Shown: piece by piece, positions 10,165 through 22,700 of the stretch | Layout: each line of letters starts with the position of its first letter | Numbering within the stretch: the stretch's first letter is position 1 | Assembly: GCA_008921705.1 (NCBI GenBank) | Contig: VFFE01007083.1 | Coordinates: 924,895 to 988,894, forward strand | Source of the DNA: Burhinus oedicnemus | Lineage: Eukaryota > Chordata > Aves > Charadriiformes > Burhinidae | Direction: 5' to 3' | DNA: 64,000 nt | Notes under the pieces: generated by a model | Told to the model about the DNA's origin: nothing | The model's input: the letters and a program-made list of their open reading frames with translations, nothing else | Database searches by the model: none | Translations under genes and position numbers: made by a program

Positions 10165-11142
10165 GTTTACATTTTGGTGTAGTTTATTGGCACAAAAATA
10201 TTCAAATACAACATGGCATCTAAACATGGCTACTCTGTTGTATTTTGTGCATTGTTTTTAATATGTTTAATTCATAAATCATAACTTTATCTTCACCCTC
10301 ATGTTTTATAACCATTATTTTCTGTTTCAAGTTATGACCAGTTCTCCCCACGTCTGCCTCCTATGCCAAGTACTAACTTCCCCTTGTTATTTCCCAACAC
10401 TGCTTTTTAATCCAGACACTGCGGGAAGCTCCCAAGTGGTATTTCATTTGTACCCTGCATCCAGTTTGCCACCGATCAATCCGCATAGAGGCGCCTGACT
10501 TTGCTCAGCTCAAGGTCTTCAATTCTTGGATCTGTTTCGACATCCTGATCGAGTCTGAAGCACGACTCCTGCACTAGTGTAACAAGCGGATAATACAGTT
10601 TCCAATTCTGGGGCAAGAATCGAGTTTGAAAACAGGGTAACAGGATGAAACAAAGGTAAAATTCTCCTTCTCTTCTCTTTCTTTCCAGTTATCCAGCTCA
10701 CCCCCAAACCTAAATGAAGCCTCCGGCACAAGCGCATTGAGCTCACTGCAACCACACCACAGGACTGACCAGGGCAATAATTAATTTGCAAATGACTTAG
10801 TTACATTGCAAAGTAAGTCAAAACCCGTATATAATTATTTTCAATGGATCACCAGTTCCCCAAAGACCAAGTGGAACCATAGACATCTGTGGTACAATCA
10901 GTCTTCACTGTCCTGGAAACCCAAATCAAGTGTTGTGTTTCAGACAGCTTGTGTTTTTCCAACAGCAGCTATACATTGGCTTAAACCAACTTTTAATATA
11001 CAATAACTCTTTTCATTTACATTTCAAAATATTTGACAAAGGCTGTATTTCAGTCCAGCGTTCAGTTTGTGTTTGTAGAAGAGCAAGTTTGGAGTGCAAA
11101 AGCCTCCAGAATAAAAGGCTGTAGATACTTTGGAATCTTCTG
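10165..11142 (-). other. MTOR: MTOR 3' UTR
   Basis: About 980 nt between the MTOR stop codon and the predicted cleavage site, continuous with the coding part of the last exon. It has no coding potential and is moderately AT-rich. The 3' boundary is inferred from the AATAAA hexamer. Confidence 0.7.
10183..10188 (-). terminator. MTOR: MTOR poly(A) signal AATAAA
   Basis: TTTATT on the plus strand gives AATAAA on the MTOR strand, about 955 nt after the MTOR stop codon. Cleavage is expected at about 10155-10173. ATTAAA variants occur further up the UTR (near 10264 and 10406) and could give shorter forms. Confidence 0.7.
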
Positions 11143-11158
11143 TTACCAGAAAGGACAC
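11143..11158 (-). CDS. MTOR: MTOR exon 58 (coding part, stop codon)
   Basis: 16 coding nt: the last base of a Trp codon, then C-P-F-W and TAA. Acceptor TTTAG|G. The rest of the exon is 3' UTR. Confidence 0.95.
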
Positions 11159-12674
11159 CTAAAGAAAACAAAGATATTCTAGTAATGCTGACTTGCATAT
11201 AGTTTCACAAAGGCAACACTGAGAAGGACTGAGATTTCATACTAACTACGCACTATTTTAGTATAGGAAAAGTTCACGGTTATCCCCATCCTTCTTTCCA
11301 GCTAACTCATGTTTAAAAATGTTAAAAAGATCTATTTCCTTAACCATGGTCCAACTCTCAAAATGACAGTACATCGTCTTTTTTTACTTTAGAACAATGT
11401 GGTTCTTCACTGTAACTGAAATCAGTGACCACCACATGCCGTATTTCAAACACTTAAAATGTTCAGGCTGATTGCAGTTTAAATGTTCTAAAATCCCTGT
11501 CACTACTTATAACAACAGCTTCCTTACCAAGGACTGTCTGTGGGATCGCTGTCAGAGGCTTGCAAAATTTACCAGAGCAGATGCAACATGTGGTAAGGCT
11601 CCTACATATAACTAACTAGACAAGTGACATTTTCCTTAGCTGTTCTCTGCTCAGATTATTTGGAGAAGAATTTTGCAAGGTTAGCTGAATGACAAACTCA
11701 CCATCCAATGTAGCACTGGCACAGGTTCTCATGAGAAGTAGCTTGCTTAATGAGCAATTCTACTTGTGTGGGTACATCAAGAGTTTCATCATGAGAGAAG
11801 TCTCGACCTTTGAAATTAAAGGATGAAAAAAAACCCCATAAATGGCAGTCACAAATCATAACATAACTTGCTTCTGGGTGGCAAGTTAAGGACTGATGGG
11901 ACTTTGAACTACCCTTCCCTTACAGTATATAAAATGCAAAATTTTCCAAACGTGGAGAACCTCTAAAGGCATACAGAGCCCAGAACTCTGTTTTCCCTAT
12001 TATTATGGGTTCTTCCTTTTATCTTCTCCAAATAATGGATAAACCAACCACAGATAACTTTCCAGTAGCTGGAATCCTGGTCCTAATCCCTTCAAGTACA
12101 TTAATTGGCAGGTGGGGATTAGTTTCTTACAAACTTTAAGAGCATAAAATTTCACAACTAAATGCTGCAAACTATAAAACCAGGACAGTAGAAATTCAAC
12201 TTCCACTAACAAGCTAAGAAATGCAAAATATGAAGTCTGTTTCGTTACAAACACCTCTGTACTTTTCAAATCAGGCTCCTTTGTATCTAATTGCAGGCAC
12301 CAGCACTTAGCTGTTAGACAAAACCAGGAAAATGGCCTTACCCACTTAATCAGAGTATGTTAAATTCAAGGATTAACACAAAATACAAGCACTAAAAGTA
12401 CTGCTGATCCATCTCATCATATTTGATGTTTATCTTTTATAAACATAAAAACATGCTCACCAGTGAGCTTATCTCGAACCCTGTTGATGATCTGAATTGC
12501 CTTCTTATTTAGAGCTTCTGGCTTCACTAGACCATCTCCTACTAAAAGACAGAAGTAGGGAAGAGAATAAGGACTTCATCTGAACAATAAAAGCATTTGT
12601 ACAGCTGTTACATCTGCCCTTCCCAAATACCATTTTGAGAGCAAACAAACCCAGATATCACTACATTTTCTGTC

Positions 12675-12709
<35 letters not shown>

Positions 12710-15700
12710 AGTTGAGAACCCAGGTAATTATATTCCTCATCTATGCTGACAAGGAACCGTATCTGTCCCAACTCATGTAATTGTGTCTGCATCGTGATGA
12801 AATTTTCTGATCTAAGAACAATTCCTGCATCAGTATAGAAACAACAATGAAACTTACTGAAGGAATGGATGGATTCAGGCACTGTGGTCCCAGTTTTCTT
12901 ATGGGCTGTCTCACCCAATTCCACACTGTCTAACATTTCTATTGAAAAAAAACCATGAAAACATAAAAGCATAAATGTGAAGCTGAAAAGCAGATAAAAC
13001 AATATTCTTCTGGAAACATTAACAAAACTGTTAATCAGCTCATTTGAAAAGCATATTTGACTGTGACCAAGTGTATCACACATGTCTGTCACTAATGGAA
13101 GCATATCACAGGAGAAAACATTTTTCCCCCACTAACATACTGAAAGGCCTGATCCAAAGTTTAGGAATATTTTGTATAAAAATGTAATTGAAAGATATTC
13201 TGAAATTACATACAATTAACCTAAAACCTCAGTCACATAAGTATCTTTATTTGTAGAGCTCTCCATATGAAACACTGTCCCTGTTCTGCAGTCTAATAGA
13301 AAATAACTGCTAAGATTCAACACAAAGCTCTCACTGTTCAGTCAGATGACTAATTAAAAGGTTTTGCACACTCATATTTGGTAGCTAAGTAAATAACTAT
13401 CACATATCAATTATACCTTGGATCACATCAGTTCGTATGTGCTCCAGAAAGGTGTTGATGTAACTGTAAAGGACACTTTTTTAGCCAAAGTACTGAACTC
13501 ACCACTTCCAGTCCTAAAGCTAATGATAGTAAGCTGTTTATCTGTCTACTTTTGAGAAGAGAACTGAAAATATTTATCCAGTCTTGTGCACTGCTAAAAA
13601 AACCCTCTCCAAACATTCAAGACATACAGCATCTTTTCTACTCACCTACTGACTGACTAGCTGAGTAGGAGTCTGTTCTTGTTCGTGAGCGCTTATTGCC
13701 CTTTGTATTTGCTGCAAGAAAACAAGGAGTTGAAAAATATGGAGTTTCAGTATTTCATAGCACACTTGTCCACAAGCAATACAGATTTGACTGCCTTTCT
13801 CTTTTTCCAAATTTTACGTAACCCAAAAATAGCTCTCAGTCTCCTGATAAAAACTAATACAAGAACAACCCAAACAATTATGCTTGTAGCTTAGTTTGGT
13901 TGCCTGTGTTTAAGAGCAAAAGGGTTTTAAACACTGTGGTAATTCCACATTACAATTCCTAAAACCATGTGCACACAGAAATAGCACATGCAAACCAACA
14001 ATTTCATCAGATTGTCTTTAAACAGACATTGAATTTCAGGCTTCTGGATTTCTTGCATGAAATCAGACTGATTATTCTTTTGCTGTCACTGTTTTATCAG
14101 AATCACTTACTGTCCATCAGTCGCCAATTCAATAACGGATCATACACAAAGGCTTCAAGCACAGCCATGACACTGTCCTTATGTTCACGCAGGACTTCCA
14201 TCACTGTGTGACAGGTGATTCTGTAATTGCCATCAAGGCCCGTCACCTTCAGAAGAGAAAGAAGCAAATCAACCATGCTGCTTCATTCACTGTGCAGCTC
14301 CAAACCTAACACTCAGGGAGCAGGAAGCGGCTTACGCTTTGAACTGGAATTCACTATGCTTTGTTCATTAAGAGAACAAGATAGATGTTCATTACAAACT
14401 AAGCAGCTCTCTTCTGCCACTAAGGTGATCTTTCTGAAGTACCATGCCATTGGCTGTGTCTGGTTGATGCATACAGCTATTTGAAATGAGGAAACTAAGG
14501 AAGGCCTATGAAATTGGGGGAATTTCAGGATTTTTTTTTGCATTAATTAAAAAGTTGCTTTCCACTGTAATGTATTGTAAAGATCCCAGGAAATACTTTA
14601 ACTTATAGAAAATGCAGCTGAATTCTTAACACCTCAGGTTCTTACAGGAGTGGAGAGGTTTAGCCACAACAGAAAATACAGGAAAAACTGAGAAATGGAT
14701 GCCATTTTCCCTAGGAATAATCCTCTTCATATTAAAGGGGGGATGCTTACCTCCATAGCATTTGTCAGCATCCTTGTTAACCTAAACGGAATCTTCTCAG
14801 GGAACTTTTCTCTTGTCATTGCAACCTAAACACATGATGATGGAGAATTAGTAAATGAATAGCTAAGTTATTATTTAAGACTTAATAAGTATTGGGGGTT
14901 TTTTGCTACAGTCTTGAAGGCTGTATTCCAGATAAGAAATAAAGTTCCAGCTTTATGTTCCTCAGTTTCCACAAATTTTTGGAAGAAGCTAGATCATTAA
15001 CTTGGTAACAGAGGGAAAATTCAAGCATGTGCCCAGCTGCTAGTGTCAAGTAACACAGACTGCCTATCAGCAGCTTAAATTGCTCCAAGAAATTTTATGG
15101 AACAGTGATGTTAGCACTTCTTTGCTTGTTCCAGTGGTCAGCTAATCCCCAAGACATGCCTCTGAGATAAAAGTATCTACTGTTTTCATCTTGCCTGAAG
15201 GTAAAGTGAAGCTGAAAAGAGAGCCGAAGGGCTTGCCTAGGATCACACTCCAAGGTCAGTTTATCTTGGCTTATAGATTCATTTCTGTTCCACCAGCAAA
15301 TGTGAAACGTTACAGAAAATTTAATGTCCAAATTCAAAGATTTACCTCAAAACAGTCCCCGAAGTCGATATGCAGGATCTTTCCACTCAGTCTGTCTAAC
15401 ATCAGATTGGAGGGGTGTCTTTGATGAAGGAGTAGGAGAAAAAACAGGGTGACAGACCATTATAAAACCCAAAGTAAATCACAGCAGCTCCAGTCTGAAA
15501 TTATATTTATCTTCATGAACAAGAACAGCCAGTGACAGCTGACTTGTCTGAGATCTTCAGTCTCAGGGTGAACCAAATAGCTTCCTGACAGTGCATCTAT
15601 CACATTATTTTTGTAATTACCTCTCAGGAGTTAGAGATCTCACCTTGGAAGACAAACAACCTATTGGACCAGAACCATCAGTACAATTCTTGGATATGAA

Positions 15701-18700
15701 CATTTATTTTTCAGTTAGGATAAATTTTTCTACTTGTTTTACGCTTTTTCATTTTTTCAGTATAGAAAAATGTAATGAATTATGCTACAGGTGAAGTAAT
15801 GCAAACTGGGTTACCACCAGAAGAGAAGAGAATCAATCTAGACTAGGAAAACCACAGTGTTGCTACTCATGCTGACCTGATCCAATTTTATTTTAATTAA
15901 ATTTTCAGAAGTTTATAATTTCATTATAAAGACCTTTAAGTTCAGGAATAAAAGCTTTTGTTATGAAAACATTTGAGGGTTTAGCTGTTTTTGCATTACA
16001 GACCTCAAATCTAAAATACATTGTCTTCAAAAGTATTTTGGAAATTATGATGGAAGTTACCTTTGACAGTAAGTCGCATACTAAATCAAACATCTGTGCA
16101 TTTTATAATTTTTTTTTTATTTGCCCAATCCATTTGGACTGTACAAACTTCCCTCCAGAACACGTCTGCATTGCAGATCAGAAAAAGCACCATGTTAAGT
16201 AAGAGTTAACACAAATGAAAGTTAATGTTGGTTTAAGTCTAGAGCAGTCTTTGGGGAGTATTTATGGAGACTTTATGTGTGTCTGACAACTGCTGTGAAC
16301 ATACATAGCACTAGAGGCTCCTGCTTCACAGTATAAATATCCACCAGGCAAGAAAGTACGCAAAATAAGTAGTGTTAATGAACCCATTTGGAGGGAGGCT
16401 CAGAAGACCTCTCCCACTAAATACTTTTTGGATTTCTTTTTGCTACTTCAGGGAACAAAACCAGATACTTGTCATAGTGCTTTTTTCCTCCCCCAAAAGC
16501 TGGACGTATGTGTACAGTCCTAACAGACTTTGCAAAAAACTTGCCATCTCATATGCATGAAGCACACACAGATTGGTTGCAAAAGTCAAAAATATTTCTG
16601 TTTCATAGAATGGATGGAGAAAGATTCTGTGAGTAAAAGGAAAGGACAAAATTAGAACTTGTGGTCCTTGATGTAATTCTGTGTGCATTCCTCTCAAAAT
16701 GGAAGAAACTCAAGATACACAAGCCCTACATCTCTTGCCTGCAGTGCCGAAAACAATGGCAACATAATTAGGTCCTGAAAGATGGTATCATTACATCTCA
16801 GCAATAACTACAATGAAAGATGTTATCATAAGAACAGGTCCAAGGAATTAATTGATAAGCCTACACAGTCTGTACTTTTATTTAAAAGAAACCTTTACAG
16901 TTTGACTTACCTGTCCCCAAGGCCCAAAATGTACCCAACCATTGACATCACAGCTAGTGAACGAGTGTAGTTTGTTCTTCTGTCAAACCACACCTACAAG
17001 TGGAGACAAAATAGAAAAAGCCAGGCAGGCATGTTGCATGTTTCAGTTTGTATTTTAAATTTATACATTAACTACTTGCATTTTGCACAAAGTGAAACTG
17101 TGATATGCTTAGGTTCAATACACTCCATAAACCTGAGGGGGTTCAAACATCCTTTGGCCCTGAATTAGACGTCTAAGCCATCAAGAGAATATATTCTGAG
17201 GCTCCTGCTTTTCTCTCCCCATGGAGCTTCAGTCTCCAGTCTTGTGCTTTGGACTGCACTCTGGCAGCCATGGTGATCTGAGCCTTATTAAAGCCCCTTG
17301 TGAGGGAATACACCTGTGTGGATACACGTTCTGCAGGAATTCATCTGGAGTTTATGATGAATAAACACCATCTCTCACTCATTCTGCAGAGAAGGTAATT
17401 CCATGTTATGATGATAGCCAAACACAAGCCATTATATGTGCTGAACTCACCTCTGAGCTTGGACTTTTCAACCATAGCAGTTTGGCAAGGTCATCACCAG
17501 CTGTGTTATTGACAGCATGTTCAAATACTTCTACTTTCTGCATCAGAGTCAGGTGGTCATAATCTGGAGCCATCTATAATTGAGCAGTGACACTCAGCAA
17601 CTTAAAAAAAAAAACCACCTCAAGTTGTACTATGAGAAACAGTAATCTCAAATAATTTCAATATAAACTTGATACGAAATTATTTGTAGACTGACCAGTA
17701 TGTTCAGTATGAGACAGTGAGAGACTACCCAACAGTGAAGAACTCATTTTAAATGGGATAGCAAGTGATTTAGCATCCACAAAGTAGTCCACAGCCATAT
17801 CTAATTAAAATACTGCAAAAGTGAATATGTTTCAAGAAACATTATCCAAATAAGTATTCTGGGTTGGCACACGCTTTCCATTTTGGCAGGCAATTCCAAC
17901 TTTTCCAGTAACGTTCACTTTCTCCATTCTGTCTAATTTTGGCCCTGTTGCTTAGACACAATGTTTGTAAATGCCAGCAGCATGGCACCTTGTATAAGGC
18001 ACATCATAGTCATACAAAATTCCAAACACATTTTAGTCACCAGATGGTAACAACTTGTGGTCACTGCTAAAATAGGAAAGGAGAAACAAATAAGCGTATG
18101 TCCAATTTTACCCCTTGGTAGCATTTTATACTCTTATCTGATATTTTTGCATTTATTACTGATACCAATAACAATCAGAAAACAGGCAAAGGAAGAACAA
18201 GTTGCACACCATTTTTTTTCATTAAGACACCGAAGTCCTAAAAAAATGTACCAAAAACTCTGCCAGCTTTGCCCTTTACCCTCAGCATGATGCGATGTTC
18301 AATGTTGAGCAGGATCTTTTTCTTCTCTCTGTAGTCTCGGATAAGTGCATGCAGTGTGTCACAGTGGGGGACCCAACCAATCAAGCCTGAATTTGTAGAC
18401 AGTGGAATAACAGCGTATCTCTGGATGCTACAAGAAAAAAAATGGAGAATCAGAGCTCAAATTGTTGTAGGTTATGAATTATTACATTTTGAGATGCTTA
18501 AAACTACTACTAAATCCGATTCTGATCTGAATTGTCTCTTCAGTAGTTGCGCTGCTTTTCTTCCTTCCAAACAGACCTGAAACAGCAATTTGAATAGATT
18601 GCTGCCAGATAATCTGCAAACATCCTCAAAGCTTACATGGTTTTCACTGAAAGACTGCTTTTAGAAGGTACATGTTATGTCACCCACAATGATCTATTAT

Positions 18701-19680
18701 TTGCACATGACTTTTGATATGTTCATGCTTGAAAGACACGGTACAGAATTGCAGTCAGTGACTATTCACCAAGCTATTTAGTGACGATAATAAAAAATCC
18801 TTGACAAAACCCCCTGTTCTCAGACTCCTAAGGTAGCACTCAAGCGATCTGGAAATAGGGGTTGCCTCAAAGACCATAACTATTTATGAGATCGGACTTC
18901 AATTAAACAAAACAACAATCCCCTCAGGATACATTTCCTCCAAGTTTGAATTCTATGAATTTTCTTTTTCTCCCCCCCCCCCCTTTTTTTTTTTTTTTTT
19001 TAAATTAACTTACTTCCAAGATTTGCCATTTCCTCACAAACCAGCTGGCTGTGCCAAGGGTTACTTGGAAACTGCACCTATGTAGGGTGTTGCTGGTGCA
19101 TAAGCACATTCAGTGATTATCCACAGCACATACCTGAGGTTTTTACGAAGAGAAGTTGGGTCGTTTGCGAGCAGAGTGTTGACCAACCCAAAAAGCTGCA
19201 TCACTCTCTCATCTTGGCGAAGGTCTTCGTGACCTTTCAGAAGGAATACAAACTCATGCCCATTGCTTCCTGCAAAAGAATTCATACACGAAAGTTTACT
19301 CTTGCTGAACAAACCGGCAAGAGTAAATACATGTGCACCTAAGAACTGGCAAGTGTGGCAGTCAGACTGACCAGACCACTAAGAAATACCTCACTTGAAA
19401 GGAAACGTTGGAGAGGTTTTACCTGGTAAACATGCAGTTTGACTTAAAAGCAATGACTGTTTAAATACTAGAACAGCTAAGTGAAAACTGTGCTCTCTTA
19501 CCCATTAATGTTAACTTCCTGGGCCGCTGCTTGGAAGTGATGACCTGCAGCGAGGGTGCAATAGACTGAATGCGTATGATGGGCTGGTTGGGATCATATG
19601 TTCCTGGCACTGCCAATTCCAGGTCCCGGCACATTAAGAGTTTTGGTGACACGTACTGCAGTTCCAAAGAAGTGAGCTAC

Positions 19681-19719
<39 letters not shown>

Positions 19720-22700
19720 AAATACAACCCCCTCCAGCATTTCAGTTAAACCTCACTGGAACATCTGAAGAGTTCATGCTGTTGAGGGACCTAACAGTTC
19801 AGTTTGTCGTCAATACTTCAGATGCTTACAGGAAGTGCTGCATAAGCAGCAAACTTGCAGCAAATCATATGCAGGTATTGCCAGAATATTGAATTTGAAT
19901 GTTTTGAATAACCAGCAAACATGAAACAAAGATGGTTATGGACAACTTGCACTATAAGACCCACAACAGAACTGTACCTCTCCCCCACCTGAGGCAGCTG
20001 CTTTGAGATACGCCGGAATACATGGTAATATAGATCCCAAGCCTGAGTTAGGTCTTTGACGTTTCCTGATTTCATGTACTTCCTGCACCATTCCTGAGCT
20101 TCCATTAGATCTCTGCCATAGGCCTAAAGAGAAAGTGAAAAAACACAGAAGAAAAAACATTTCTACAGACTATAGCGGAACAGGCAGAGACCACTTAATA
20201 CCTACAAAGAGCACCAGAGTCTATTTTCAAATTGCATTACAAATACTTGATCTCACATTTTCATAGCGTATCAGAATTAAAGATCCAGAAATTCCTGGAT
20301 CCAAGGCATGTACTGAGCTTATTAGATGACATTGCTCACAAATGGACTTCATGATAGGAGGCAACAGAATGAACAGCATCACCCTTTAACAGTAGGCTCA
20401 CAAGCTCAAATTAATTCCTTTTGCTGGCTTGACAGGGGTCAACTCTACATTCTGTGCTACTGGTTACCATGAAGCAAAGCAGCCTGGAGTTAGAAGAATT
20501 AAATGCAGAGCAGTTTTGTGTTTTCCAGACACTATCAGACACCCAGCCAATATAAGGGCTCCAGGGCAATCAGTACTGCCATCGCCCCTATAGTACTGTA
20601 GTCACCAAAAGCGATACAGACCTGAAGATAAGTGTCAATAACAAAGCCTGCAACTAACAGAATGAGTCCCAACAGATTTACTCTTTGTGTCACACTGCAA
20701 AGGGCCTTGTAACACATCTGGGGCAGGTGGCTGTCCTGCCTGTTTCTGAGGGCATGCAGAAGGTTATGCTCTAGGCCATTTGCAGATACCTGATTGAAGG
20801 ATGTCTCTTTTAAAGTCTGAGGCCCACGCTCCATCATTGCATGAAGTGGTTCCAGCACCTCAAACATTCCCTTCACATTCCTTTCTCCAAAGTACAGACG
20901 AGATGCTTCTTCCAACCCTTCATGCCACATCTCATGCCATAGGATGGCTACACGGATTAGCTCTTCACTCACCTGTTTTAGCACAGGAAAAAAGATTAAA
21001 CACCTAAAGAAAAACACTATGACTGTATACTGACTTACAAATGCAAAACTACTGTGTTGTCTAATGATTATGAAATATTTGTTGCTGGCAGCTAGAGGGA
21101 GCCACAAGAACTCCCACAATTCTGTTACACTTTTTTCTGCAAGAAGCTGATCAGGCTTTTCTCACCTTATTTGTTCCCTTTGAAATTTTCTGTATGTTTG
21201 TGTAGCTTGGCCTGAAAGCATTACTTTTCATGTATTCATAAAAATCTTTAGCAAATTAATTTACTCTTTCCATGCTATGCTTGGTAATTTTTGTTTCTGC
21301 TTTTCATTAAGCAAAAATATCTCTTTATGAAACAATGATTCTTCATTTATTTCTTCTCTAAATTTATTCATAAGGAGACATAAGAACTCAGTGTTGGAAC
21401 GTTAAGGTCCTTTTTAAATTAAAGCATTCTCTTGACATTATACGAATACTGTAACTTCTTCCAAATGCAAAAAAAACCAAATTAATTTTACTTAACAATG
21501 AATAGTCATTTGGTGTAATTATACCTGTGGTACATCCATTCCTGAAACACAATACAGTTTATGGTACAGTAAGTACTCACCATCATTGCCTGCTGCACCA
21601 GAGTGTTACTGTGCTCACACATGTTTTTCAAGATCTTATTTGCAGCGTTGTGGCGAGCTGTGGTTGTAGATTTAGAGGCCACTGTCAAAGGATAGATCAA
21701 AGCCTACAAGGGACATCAGCCAATAATATTTTAGAACAACACAGAGGAGATATATAAATTGAAAGACTAGTAAAGCGTTAATAAATAGCAGCCTTGGGGC
21801 TAGACAAAAAAAAAGCACGTTTGCTTCTGGAAAGAGGTGATATGAAAAGTTCAAGATTCAAAGTCTTCCAATCTGAAAAGCTTACAAGACTAACTCAGTG
21901 AGTAGCAGAATGACTTTGAGAGCCTGTATCAACAGAAAATTTCTTTTAGTATTCTGTGGTTTTCCACACTGTAGAAAGAAATTCAGATAAAATGTCTGTG
22001 AGGTAGCCTCTTAATAGTCAGTTAATGAGATTTAAGAAGGTGATTTGCACTACCCAGTATTCTATTAGACGGAGAGAACTTTCCCTGGTGCATGGCCCAT
22101 CCACCTCTTTTTTCATTTTTATGTGAACAGTGCTGAGGTGAAAGAAGCAGCAGCAGAAATAGTCCCCATCCACACTATCCTCACTTCCTGGGACTTCCAG
22201 CGCAGGCATCTAGACTAGGTGAAATGGAACATATGAAATGCCTTAATGGGTTATCAGTCTATGGAAATTCCTCCTCTAAGCCAAAGCTTACCTGGGGATG
22301 GTACCGTCCAATATCTGTGAGGAGCTGATGAATGAGACGTCCTACTAATGGTCGAGGGGTATCAATTCTTGCAATAAGCTGAGGGATAACCTAGTAGTAA
22401 GGATAAGTAAAATAAACATCCCTGTCATCTCATGTGTTTAGGTCACAAGCTGTTCTGCCCTCTGATAGAGACCTCAATTTCTACAGGAGACAGAGAGGTC
22501 CACCACTCATTTTTGAGATGGTCAGAGGATAACACCAAGTTCCAGTGTCAGAAATGCAGAATAGCTCAGTGAGACGACAAGTGTTCTGTGCAAAACCATT
22601 ACAGGATCCTCTTATGGAAAGAGTAAGATGCGTCTTGAAGTGTAACACTCAAATAAGAAATAAAGCCTTTCTTTCTTTATTTAGAAAAATCATTCTACAA

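Noticed and set aside
16600..16625. CATAGAATGG word resembling a CR1 LINE 3' end
   Set aside because: The short match lacks the tandem ATTCTATG-type terminal repeat and any upstream CR1 body.
17130..17155. GGTTCAAAC-like T-loop word suggesting a tRNA
   Set aside because: No matching acceptor stem, D-arm or anticodon arm could be built around it.
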